This document shows, piece after piece, positions 29,318 to 39,230 of a stretch of DNA of 64,000 bases. The translations under genes were made by a program, and so were the position numbers. The DNA comes from Medakamo hakoo (lineage: Eukaryota > Chlorophyta > Trebouxiophyceae > Coccomyxaceae), in contig CP089462.1 in the NCBI GenBank assembly GCA_026636295.1, positions 434,001 to 498,000 on the forward strand, read 5' to 3'. Each line of letters starts with the position of its first letter. The stretch's first letter is position 1. The notes under the pieces are model-generated. The model was not told the DNA's origin and made no database searches. It saw only the letters and a list, made by a program, of their open reading frames with translations.

Positions 29318-31536
29318 ATGCTGTCCCTGAACAAGGTCACGCCCGTCCGCCAGGTCCGCGCCTCCCGCGGCGCGGCGCTCGTCGTCCGCGCGTCGGCTGA
29401 CGAGGTGAGGGATTTTTGGAGAGCGCGGCCCGGGCGCGCGGAGGGATGGAAAAAAGAGGGCGGGCACAGCCTGGGTGTGCGCCGCGCTGGAGCCCGCGGC
29501 CAATGCTCTCGCCGTGGACGGCGACCGCAACTGAAGGCAGTGCGGCCGCCCTCCGCGCCCTCGTCCCGGCGCGGCTGACTGCGCCAGCCGCCCGCCGGTC
29601 TGTGCGGCCGTGCCTGGGCCGCTCCGCCGCGAAGACCTGGCCGAGCCGAGGCTGGCGGCGACCGCGCCGCGCGCGGCCTTTCGCTTTGCTGCTTTGCACT
29701 CTCTCGCCGGCGAGAGGGTCGCGCGGCGGCGCGCGGGCCGGTGCCTTGCGCGCCGTTCCCGCCCGTCCCACCGCACCAACCCTCCGCTCCGGCGCTCGCA
29801 TTGTGTTGTCGTAGCTCACAAGGCCCGGTCTGAGGTGGTGGCTCGTCCGAAAACGGCCTTCCTGGCCCACCATTCCGCCTCTCCCTGTGTGCGCCGACGC
29901 CGCGCCTCACCCCTCCCCTTGCTCGCCCGATGCTCTATCTCTCACGCTTTCACGCCCCTCCCACCCACGACGAAAACCGACAGGCCGTCCCGCGCCGCGC
30001 CGCCCTGGGCGGCCTGCTGGCCGGTGTTGCCCTGGTCGCTGGCGCCGGCGAGTCCAAGGCCGCGTACGGCGAGGTGAGTTTGGCTTTGGGCGAGCGAGCG
30101 CTGCCTTGCTGTTTCCGGCGTTCGGCCCAAAGCGATCGACCTTTCTCACGCGCCTCTCCCACCTTTCCTACCCACCCAATCCCTTCCAGGCCGCCAACGT
30201 GTTCGGCAAGGTGTGTTTGGCTGTATGGCGCTGGTGGGCGGAGATTGTGCGAGGGCGGTCCACGCGAGCGGCGCCAGAGAGGCTGCCCCGGCCGCGCGCA
30301 GGCCTCAGCCTTATCCTCGCCCGCGGGCGCGCCGCCGTCCCAGCCCACCATTCCCCCTCCCTGCCTGGGCCCGCGCCGGCCCTTCCCTTCTCGGCCCAGT
30401 GGCCCAGCACACTCTAGACGCGCGCGTCGCAGGCGTCCTTGCACAGGAAGAGAGAGCACGCGTCTGACCACCCCCCACCCCAACCCACGAAACCTGCAGG
30501 CCACCAACACGACCGGCTTCATCCCCTACTCCGGCGACGGCTTCGCCCTGCTCCTGCCGTCCAAGTGGAACCCACGCCGCCAGGAGGTCGCGCCCGGCGT
30601 CGTCCTCACCTACGAGGACAACGGCGACGCCGTCAACCACGTGGACGTCATCGCCCGCAAGTCGACCGCGTCGTCGATCGACGGCTACGGCGCGCCCGAC
30701 AAGTTCCTGAACGAGGTCATCCGCCCGCTGCTGGGCGAGCAGGTCTTCGCGGGCGAGACCCGCTCTGAGGGCGGCTTCGGCGCCAACAAGGCGAGTTGGG
30801 GGGCGCGCCGTCTCTTTCTTTTTGCACGGGGCGGGGGGTCCAGTGGTGGTCAGGAGGTCGAGCGCGCGCAGGAAACAACGCCCGCGCTCACACATCTTTC
30901 CCCCTTCCCCTCTCAAAACAACGCACAGGTCGCCGCCGCGTCCCTGCTGGACGTCCAGGAGGCCAAGGACGCCAAGGGCAAGGTAGGGAGTGTCGGGCGG
31001 TTGGCACAAGGCTGGGGTGGGCGGTCGAGCTTGGCTCCCCATCCCCTGTCCTCTCCCTCTCACACACGTCATTCTCTCTAAAACACACCAAAAAAACCAG
31101 ACGTACTACAAGTACAACATCCTGACGCGCACGGGTGAGTGAAAAAAGAAACAAGCGGGCGTGGTCGGTGGTTTGCGCGTGGACGGGAGGAGAAACGAAG
31201 CAGCGACGGCGCCCACCCCGCACTCACCCCCCGCCCCTCTCCCCTCACCCTCATCACTCCCGCAGCCGACGGCAACGAGGGCGGCCGCCACCACCTGGTC
31301 GCCGCCGCGGTCGGCAACGGCAACCTGTACATCGCCCACGCCACGGTCGGCGACAAGCGGTGCGTTTTTTGAGTTCGATGGCGGTTTTTCGACGATTTCG
31401 AAAAACTGGCCGGTCCGCTCCTTTCACCCTGCACCCTCCTCTCACGCCTTTTTCCGTCGTCTCACTCACTCACAGGTGGTTCAAGGGCGTCGACAAGGAG
31501 GCCACCGGCATGATCGACTCCTTCACGGTCGCGTAA
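29318..31536 (+). CDS. PSBP: PsbP, oxygen-evolving enhancer protein 2 (copy 1)
   Basis: Eight exons: 29318-29404, 29984-30073, 30190-30210, 30500-30790, 30929-30982, 31101-31134, 31266-31359, 31476-31536; 243 residues, all phases closed. PsbP binds the lumenal face of photosystem II and stabilises calcium and chloride at the Mn cluster. Exon 1 is the stromal transit part (RASRGAALVVRASADE); exon 2 holds a twin-Arg lumenal signal (PRRAALGGLLAGVALVAG) ending AYGE. The mature chain has AANVFGK, FIPYSGDGFALLLPSKWNP, VLTYEDNGDAVN, SEGGFGANK, YYKYNILTRT, DGNEGGRHHLV and GDKRWFKG. Exon 3 is only 21 nt. The fourth intron starts with GC (AAG|GCGAGT), the one non-GT donor seen. Confidence 0.95.
31384..31406. 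repeat. Inverted repeat in the last psbP intron
   Basis: Arms GTTTTTCGA and TCGAAAAAC (9 bp) around a 5-base spacer, within the intron between exons 7 and 8. No known function. Confidence 0.6.
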
Positions 31537-32053
31537 GCGGCGCGCGCGGTGTGAGACGTGAGCGTTCTTGGGGAGGCGCAACCCCAAGGAGACCGAACCC
31601 CAAAACCAAAAACAAGAGTCGACCGTGGGCGTGCCTTGTGCCTTTTTTTTCTTCCTTTTACACCCCGAGAGTGGAGCGCGAGGCAGGGAATGGGGGACGA
31701 GTGAGGATGGGGGGCATGCATTCCTTCCCCCGCCCGGCGGTGTGCGTGTGTAAAAAAACGTGGCCGTCGGCGTGGGTGGGGGCGGGTGTGGCGTTTTCGA
31801 GCGAGACGCCCTCCGCTGTCCCCACTCTTCTTCCCGCCTGCTCGGCCCAGCAAAAGAGAAAAACAATGATGGAGGTGGGTGGCTCGCCGCGACGCAAAAA
31901 GCAGCCCCTGTGTGCGGGGCGTGTGCCTGGCGACCAGCGGAGGCGACTGGGGTCGCTGACAGGTTCCCGCACTGGGCCAAGCCCTGCGCGCGACGCAGGG
32001 CTGGCCACACCGTCTTTTACGCCGCGCGCGAGCTTCTCTCTGAGTCGAGAACA
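31537..32053. other. Intergenic region between the two psbP genes
   Basis: Contains TGTAA at 31749-31753, a plausible poly(A) signal of psbP copy 1, a T-run near 31644 and the presumed promoter of copy 2. No gene seen. Confidence 0.6.
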
Positions 32054-33031
32054 ATGCAGCCTGCCCTCCGCGCTCCGCTGGCCCGCCACGCGGCGGGACC
32101 TTGCCGCCGCAACTCAGTTGTCGTCCGCGCGGCGGAAGAGGTGAGGAAGGCGCTGGGTCGTCGCACGCGGCGAGGCAAGCGAATGCGGCTGCGCGCGCGG
32201 CGCGACTCTCACGTCTTGCCTCCCTGCCCTCCTCCCCCACACGACCAGGCCCAGCCCACCCGCCGCGACGCCCTGGCCGCCGCCCTGGCGACCGCCCTGG
32301 TCGCCGCGACGCCGTTGCCCGCGGCCGCCGCGTACGGCGAAGCCGCCCGCGTCTTCGGGTCCGCGCCCACCAACGCGACGGGCTTCACGACCGTCCTGGG
32401 CGACGGCTTTTCCATCCAAGTCCCGTCCAAGTACAACCCCAGCCGCGAGGTGCCGCCCTGCCCGCGTGGCACGGCCGTCCTGCTCAACTACCATGACAAT
32501 GGCGACCTGTCCAACGAGCTGGCGGTGTACGCGACGCCCGCGGGCGGCAAGACCACCATCTCGGCGTTCGGCTCGCCCGAAGCCTTCCTCGACTCGCAGA
32601 AATTCCTGTTTGGCGACTCGTCCTCGTTCAAGGGGGAGACGTTGAGCGAGGGCGGGTTTGCGCCGAACAAGGTGAGGCAGTGCGGCGGGCGTGGGAAGGC
32701 AGGAGGCGGCGGCCGCCGAGAGGTTGGGTGTGCCCCCCTCCCTCACACCACACCACACCCATCCCCCCGCCCACCCACACCCAAACACTAGATCGCGGCC
32801 GCGTCCCTGATCGAGGCCCAGACCAAGACCGTCGACGGCAAGGAGTACTACACGTACGAAGTCCTGACCCGGACCCAGGACGGCGAGGAGGGCGGCAAGC
32901 ACCACCTCATCTCCGCGGTCGTCAACAATGGGACGCTCTACGTCCACCACTCTGTGACGGGCGACAAGCGCTTCTTCAAGGGCATGCGCACCTTTGTGGA
33001 GGGGTCGCGCGCCTCCTTCCGCGTGCTGTAG
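32054..33031 (+). CDS. PSBP: PsbP, oxygen-evolving enhancer protein 2 (copy 2, divergent paralogue)
   Basis: Exons 32054-32140, 32249-32671 and 32792-33031; 249 residues. The domain order matches copy 1: transit exon of exactly 29 codons ending RAAEE, twin-Arg lumenal signal (TRRDALAAALATALVAA), AYGEAARVFGSA, FTTVLGDGFSIQVPSKYNP, SEGGFAPNK, YYTYEVLTRTQDGEEGGKHHL and GDKRFFKGMRTFVEGSRASFRVL. Its C-terminal end resembles typical plant PsbP more than copy 1 does. Only two introns remain, both at positions shared with copy 1 (after the transit exon and after the NK of SEGGF..NK). The PSKYNP loop has a CPRG insert. Both copies keep the signals for lumenal PsbP; which is the main form cannot be told from sequence. 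Confidence 0.92.
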
Positions 33032-33289
33032 GCTGGGGTCGGGGCGTGCAGGCGCATGGCGTGCGCGTGGCTGGGGGAGAGGCGCGGCGCCTCCGTTGTG
33101 CGCGATTCTTCTTCTTCATTCTTTTTTCGGTCCATCCAGGCGTCGGTCCCCCCTCCTCCTCCTGTAAAGAGAGGATGGCCCGTGCGCCCGGTTTTCTTTG
33201 CCCCCCACGCACGCACGCACGCACACGCGCCAGATCCCCACGCCCAGCAGCTGAACGTGACTGCGAAAACGTAAAAAAGGAAAAGACTA

Positions 33290-33320
<31 letters not shown>

Positions 33321-33453
33321 CGCACCCCCACCCTTCCGCCCGCCCTCGCCCACACTACAAAACACGCACACCTGCTCGCCCACCAAACGAAAGCGCGGCG
33401 CACGCGCACGCACGGACGCCTGCGCGCACACACGCACGTGCGCGCGCAGCCCT
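33032..33453. other. Convergent 3' intergenic region
   Basis: Between psbP copy 2 and the EBS/SHL gene. Holds TGTAA at 33163-33167 (132 bp past the psbP stop), ACGC repeats near 33206 and a (CA)13 run. No gene seen. Confidence 0.6.
33291..33316. repeat. (CA)13 microsatellite
   Basis: Uninterrupted CA dinucleotide run in the convergent 3' region. Confidence 0.9.
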
Positions 33454-34404
33454 TCACTGCGACCCACCCGACGACTCCATCGAGTCGCTGCCACGAGTCA
33501 GGCCACGAGTAGCGGCGCTCTTGGTCGCGGCCTTGCTGCAGGCCGGGCACACAAACGTCGGCTCGCCGCCCACGGCGCGGACCGGCGACCCGCTCGCGGC
33601 CGCCGCCTCGTACCGCCGGGCCTGGTCCTCCTCCACGCCGACGCACCCGGGGTGGAACCAGTCCTCGCACCCGCCGCCGCACTGGATCGTGAGCAGGTCC
33701 GGGTTGTACGGCAGGCCGCACACGCAGTGGATGGGCGTGCGGTCGGGCGCGAACTTGCGGGCGCCCGCCAGGTACTTGAACCGCCAGAAGTAGTCGGCCG
33801 GCCCGACGGTGGGCAGGGCCCGGTACGCGTCCAGGGAGTGGACGGTGACGCTGCCCTCGACGGTCGAGGCCGGCACCTTGTCCGCGTGGTCGGACGTGAG
33901 GACCTCGCGCCGGCCGTGGAAGATTTTGCGGCCCATGCCCGGCACGTCCTCCGGGCGGTAGTACCAGTCGATGTGCAGGTCGATCCTGTCCAGGGGCGCG
34001 TCGGCCACGGGCTTGCCCTTCTTGTCGACGGGCGCCTCGATTTTTTTCAGGAGGGCGATCTGGTGCGTGCGTGGGATGGGATGGAATGGAGGTTGGGTCC
34101 CACCTCTCGGGCGCGGCCCGCCCGCAAGGGCGGAAAGAAACAAAGGAAAACGCCATCCCCACCCCCCTGCCCTGAAACGCACCCACGGCTTCTGGTCCGC
34201 CTCCTCCGACCGCAGGAGCAGGCTGTCGCCGGCTGTGTGTTTGTGGATGGGTGTGGGGATGGGTGTGTGTGTGTGTGACCGCGGGCGTGCGTGTCTGCTT
34301 TCGCGCGGGCGAATGCCTGGCACCGAACGAAAACCTGCGCGGCCTCGCGTACGTTTGAAGGTCGTCTTGCCGATGACCAGCTTGTCGAGGACGCCGCGCG
34401 GCAT
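33454..34404 (-). CDS. BAH-PHD histone reader of the EBS/SHL class
   Basis: Minus-strand exons 34404-34353, 34232-34183 and 34059-33454; 235 residues. The BAH domain (about 18-140) reads GDSLLLRSEEADQKPW, IALLKKIEAPVD, IDWYYRPEDVPGMGRKIFHG, REVLTSDHADKVPASTVEG and VHSLDAYRALPTVGPADYFWRF. A C4HC3 PHD finger begins at Cys146: CVCGLPYNPDLLTIQC, CEDWFHPGCVG and TFVCPAC. Plant EBS and SHL share this two-domain plan and read H3K27me3 with BAH and H3K4me3 with PHD to control flowering and gene silencing; in an alga a similar chromatin-reading role is inferred. The last 25 residues are Ser/Thr/Lys-rich. Intron 1 uses a GTACGC donor. Divergent from the RecG fusion gene. Confidence 0.92.
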   Translation of the reverse strand: MPRGVLDKLVIGKTTFKRTRGRAGFRSVPGIRPRESRHARPRSHTHTPIPTPIHKHTAGDSLLLRSEEADQKPWVRFRAGGWGWRFPLFLSALAGGPRPRGGTQPPFHPIPRTHQIALLKKIEAPVDKKGKPVADAPLDRIDLHIDWYYRPEDVPGMGRKIFHGRREVLTSDHADKVPASTVEGSVTVHSLDAYRALPTVGPADYFWRFKYLAGARKFAPDRTPIHCVCGLPYNPDLLTIQCGGGCEDWFHPGCVGVEEDQARRYEAAAASGSPVRAVGGEPTFVCPACSKAATKSAATRGLTRGSDSMESSGGSQ

Positions 34405-34695
34405 GGCGGGGCTGCGATGGGCGTGCGGGCAGCGTCCCCGGACACCGCGGGACGACGCGGAAAAGAAAGAGAGAGTGGAGTGAGAGGCCGGGCGCTCGGC
34501 CGCCCGCTCATGCACATCCTCTCTCACTCATCCTTCCCGTCTGTGGGCGCAGGCGGCCCCCCTGCACGCGGACGCCAGCATTCGAGGCGCGCGCCTGGCC
34601 TCGCCTCCCACAGGCGTGCGCACACGCACCTTTTCCGTCCATAAATGCCCGGCGCCCGCGCGCCGGCCCCCGCCGCCGCTGGCAACCAAAACTCA

Positions 34696-37600
34696 ATGCT
34701 CGGCGCGCTCGCGGCCGCGGCCGCACGCCGGGCGGTGACTGCGCGAGGGCGGGGAGCCGTGGTGATTGGCGCACACGTGGGGCGGCTGCCTGAGCGTCGC
34801 CTGGTACGTGTGGACTGTGGGCCCAGGCTGTCGCCCGCCCCCGCCCCGCACCCCTATCTTTTCGCGCTGCTTTCCCGCTCGAAACAAAAAAAAAACACTT
34901 CGGCAAGATGCGTCTCACAGCTCTCCGCCCACACCACCACAACCCAAACAGCCTGCCCCGCCGTCAGCCGCCCTCATACACACGCGGCGTCCTCCGGCCG
35001 TCGTCGCCAGCGCGGTGCCGGACAATGCGGCCGTGGACGAGGGCGAAGAGACGGCGGCGGGTGTGGCGTCGTCACCCCCCGCCTCCCAACCTGTGCTCCG
35101 CACGGGCGCGGCCGCGGTGCCCATCACCACCGCCCGCCAGCCGCCGCCCACCACCACGCCGCTGTCCGCCCTCCTGGCCTCGGCGGCCGACGGCCGGTCG
35201 TCCTGGGTCGCCCTGGCGGACGCGCGCGCCAACCTGGACGCGGCCGCCGACCGCTTCCTGGAGTGCGTCGCGTGGGAGCGGTCGCACGGGTGCGCCAACG
35301 CGCCCGCCCGGTCCGGGACGTTTGCCGACTACCTGGCCGCCGCCCTGCCCCGGTTGCGGGCGGCCATGGCCGAGGCGGTCGACGCGGGCGCGCCCGCCGC
35401 CGCCATCGCGGCGCTGACGGGGTCCAAGCTGGAAGCCATGGCCGCGACGTACGCCGCGTCCGACCCGGCCCGCCGCGCCCACCTCCTCGGCGTGGCCGCC
35501 CAGGGCGTGGCGGCCGCCTGCGACGCCGCCGCCGACGCGGCGGCGGGCCAGTGGGTCGGCATCGTGTACGACCTGGAGACGACGGGCACCCGGCCGGGGG
35601 CCGATGCGATCACGGAGCTGGCGGCCGCGTGCCTGGAGTCTGGGTCGACCTTTTCCTCACTCGTCTCCCTGGCCGGGACGGGCGTCGAGGCCGTCCCGCC
35701 CGCCGTGGAAGCCCTGACCGGCATCAGCACGGCCATGCTGGCCGACGCGCCGCCGTTCGCCGACGTCGCGGCCGCGTTCGAGGCGTGGGTGGCCGACCGC
35801 GCGGCCGGGGTCGGGCGCGGCGGGCGCGTCCCCCTGCTGATCGCGCACAATGGCCGTCGCTTCGATTCGCGGGCCCTGGCGGCGGCGTACGCCCGGGCCG
35901 GTCGGCCGCCGCCTGCAGGCTGGGCCGCCCTGGACACGTTTGACCTGGCCAAACGCGTGTTTGAGGGGCGGCGGGTGTCGGATGACTGCGGGGATGGCGG
36001 CGGCGGTGGTGGCGGCGGCCTGCCTGGTGGCGGCGGGTGGGTCGGCGCCGGCGGCGGTGGTCCGCCGACCACCACCCGGCCGTCCTCGCTCGCCCAGCCG
36101 TCCCTGCGGGCCTGGTACGGCCTGCCGCCGCCGCCGTCCACGCACCGGGCGGGGCCGGACGTGGCGGTCCTGGTCGACTTGCTGCCCCGGCTGCTGGCCG
36201 AGGCGGGGCTGCGGTCGGCCGGCCACGCGGTGCTGGCGGGCGACGCGGCCGTCCACGACCTGTTCCCGGGCGCGGCCGCCGCCGCCGCCGCGCCGTCGCC
36301 CCCGTCGTCGCCTGCATCGGGAGCGTCGACAGCCACGGCCGTGCCCGGCGCGCCCCCGGCGTCGCCGCCGCCCACGCCCCCTGCCGCCGCCGCGTCGTCG
36401 CCCCCAGACAGCGGCGCGCTCGCCCCCGCCCTGGCGGGGCTGCTGGATCAGCTGGCTGCGTCGGGCGCTGCCCTGGACGCGTCGTTCGAGCTGGTGGGCC
36501 CGGAACCGGAGGCGGCCCTGCTCCCAGGCCTCGTGTCGGCGGGCCTGGCCGCTGACGCGCGGGCGGCGGCCCGGGCCGGGTCGCCCGCGCCGGCCGCGGC
36601 GGCCCTGCCCCTGTCGTCCGTCCCCGACCTCCGCCCGGCCGTGCTGGACCGCCTGCGCCGGGCGGGCTTCGACACGGTCGGCGACCTGCTCGCCGCCCCG
36701 CCCCGCGCGTACGAGACCGCCGGCGGCCGCCTGGCCCCCGGCGCGGCGCGCGTGCGGTTGCTGGGCAGCGTCGCCGACGCGGCGTATTTCCCCGCGCGCA
36801 CCGCGTCGGCCGCGGGCCGCGCCGTCTTCACTCTCGTCCTCGACGACGACGGCTCGTGCGGCGGCGCCGGCTCCGCCGCCCACCTGCCGCGCCCGCGGGC
36901 CGTGGCCACGCTCTTCTTCCGCGGGCGGGGGCAGTTCGCGGGGCGCCGCCTGGTCAGCGAGCTGGGCCGGGGGGCGAGGGTGCTGCTGGTCGGCGACGTC
37001 GCGTCGCCCGCGCCGCCGCCGCCGGGCGGCGCGTGGGAAATGGCGCCCGGCGCGGAGATCCTGGCCGCCGACTCGCCGCGCGCCGCGCGTGCGGCGGGTG
37101 CCGCCGTCCTGGCCAAGTACAGCGCGCGCGCCCCGCTCAAAGCCGACGCCTTCCCGGACCTGGTCGCGGCCGCGCTGCGCGCGCTGCCGGCCGACGCGCC
37201 CGGCGCGCTCCCCGCGCCCGTCGCGGCCGCGCTGGGTCTGGCGCCCTGGCGCCGGGGCGCGGCCGCGCTGCACGAGCCGTCGTCCGAGGCGCACGCTGAA
37301 GCCGGGCGCCGCCGCCTGGCCGTGGAGGAGCTGGTGGTCATGTACACCGCCGTCGAGCTGGCCCGGGCGCGGGCGCTGGTGGGTGGTGGTGGTGGTGGTG
37401 GCGGGAGTGGGGGCGGGGGTGGCGCGGCCGTGGCCGCGGCCGCGCCCGCCGCCGCGCCTCCATCCCCGCCACCCACCACCTGCGTCCCCAGCCTGGACGC
37501 AGTCGACGAGGCCATCGCGTCCCTGCCCTTCACCCTGACGGCCGGCCAGGCGGCGGCGCTGGGCGAGGTCTTGGACGACTTGGGCGCCGTGCGGGCGGGC

Positions 37601-39184
37601 GACGGGGCCCGCCCACCCCCCGCCGGGGCGGCGCCGCCGCCCCCACGCCCGCCCATGGCCCGCCTGCTGCAAGGCGACGTCGGGTCGGGCAAGACCGTCG
37701 TCGCGCTGCTGGCGCTGTTGGCCGTCGCGGGCGGGGGCGCCCAGGGCGCGCTCATGGCGCCGACCGAAGTCCTGGCGGCCCAGCTGCACGCCAACCTGCA
37801 AAAATTGGTCGCGGGCCTGCCAGGGCCTGGCGAGGGCGGCGGCGGCGGCGAGGGTGGTGGTGGTGGTGGAGACGGCGGCGGCGCCGAGTCCGCCTCCCCG
37901 ACGACTCCAGCCCGCCGCCGCCGCCCGACCATTGCCCTGCTCACCGGCTCCACGCGCGCCGCCGAACGCCGCCGCATCCTGGCCGCCCTGGCGGACGGGT
38001 CCGTCGACATCGCGGTCGGCACGCACTCGCTCGTGAGCGAGGGCGTGTCCTTTGCCAACCTGGCCCTGGCCGTCGTGGACGAGCAGCACCGGTTTGGCGT
38101 GGCGCAACGCGCCCGCCTCGCCACCAAGGCCGCCACCATGCCGCACGTCCTGGCCATGACGGCCACGCCCATCCCGCGCACGCTGGCCCTGGCCCTGTCG
38201 AATGAAACCGATTGTTCCACCATCCGCGAGCGCCCGCCCGGGCGCCAGCCCGTCGTCACGCACGTCGTGTCCGACGACGGCGATGACGGGCCCGAACGGG
38301 CCCGCGTCGCGGCCGCCCTGAGGGCCGAGTTGGCCGCGGGCGGGCGCGTGTTCGTCGTGTGCCCGCGGATTGAGGCGGACGGCGACGGGTCGGAAGAGGA
38401 GGGTGCCGGGAGCGGCGGTGGTGGTGGGGATGGCAGCGCCGGCCGCGCCTCTCCCCCCTCCCCGACCTCGTCACTGCGCGCCGCGGAGGACGAACACCGC
38501 CGCCTGGTGCAGTCCGGCGCCCTGGGCCCCGGCGTCTCGGCTGGCCTGCTGCACGGCAAGATGAAGCCCGCGGAAAAGGCGGCCGCGCTCGAAGCCTTCC
38601 GGGCGGGGGAGACGTCGGTTCTCATCGCGACTTCCGTCATCGAAGTCGGCGTCGACGTCCCGGAAGCGACGGCCATCGTGGTGGAGGGCGCCGACCGGTT
38701 CGGCCTGGCCCAGCTGCACCAGCTGCGCGGGCGGGTGGGCCGGGGGGACAAGCCCGCCACCTGCTGGCTGTTTGCGACGAGCGACGGCGGGGCGGCCCGC
38801 CTGCGCCCGCTCGCCGACTCGGACGACGGCTTCGTCATCGCCCAGGCCGACCTGGCGGCGCGCGGGGCGGGCGACATGGTCGGCCGCCGCCAGTCCGGCC
38901 TGGAAGCCTTCGGCGGCCTGCGCGCCGCCCGCATAGAGCGCGACCTCAACCTGGTGGAGCGCGCGCGGCGGGCGGGGGCCGCGCTCGCGGGCGCGCTGGC
39001 GGGCGCGGACCGGGCGTCCTGGCCGCCCGGCCTGGCGGCGGCGGTGGCGGCGTTTGAAGAGGATGAAGCGGCTGCCGCGGGCGCCCTGGAGCTGGGCGGG
39101 GCGGGCGCGCCGGCTGCTGCGGGGCCAGGCGCGGAGGAGGGCGGCGGCGGTCGGGCGCGCGGCGTGAGTGCAAAAAAGACATGA
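34696..39184 (+). CDS. DEDDh exonuclease-RecG helicase fusion, organelle-targeted
   Basis: Exons 34696-34803 and 34952-39184, 1446 residues. The C-terminal half is RecG: OB/wedge region near 590-740, GDVGSGKTVVALL (Lys950), APTEVLAAQLHANL, AVVDEQHRFGVAQR (Asp1079), AMTATPIPRTLALAL, TSVIEVGVDVPEAT and LHQLRGRVGRGD, the motor that reverses stalled forks and Holliday junctions. In front lies a full DnaQ-like exonuclease: VYDLETTG (Asp243, Glu245), HNGRRFD (Asp341) and HRAGPD (His434, Asp439). Exon 1 (MLGALAAAAARRAVTARGRG...) is a plastid or mitochondrial presequence. A TATA-like CATAAA at 34639 favours the ATG at 34696 over an in-frame one at 34645. Several Gly/Ala/Pro loops pad it. Both halves are in one exon, so the fusion is not a splicing guess. 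Confidence 0.92.
34859..34878 (+). promoter_or_regulatory. Two E2F-like motifs in RecG-fusion intron 1
   Basis: TTTTCGCGC at 34859-34867 and TTTCCCGC at 34871-34878. Both fit the E2F/DP consensus TTTSSCGC and lie close to the likely start of transcription of a DNA-repair gene. Control by E2F is inferred. Confidence 0.4.
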
Positions 39185-39230
39185 GTGGACAAGTAGACAC
39201 GCACCACACACACACAATCAATCACAAAAG

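Noticed and set aside
33206-33316. ACGC and CA arrays as a possible CRISPR-like array
   Set aside because: Plain short tandem repeats without spacers, in a eukaryotic 3' flank.
34645-34695. An in-frame ATG 17 codons upstream in the RecG fusion gene
   Set aside because: A TATA-like CATAAA lies directly before it, so transcription probably begins downstream; the ATG at 34696 starts a typical presequence. Not excluded.
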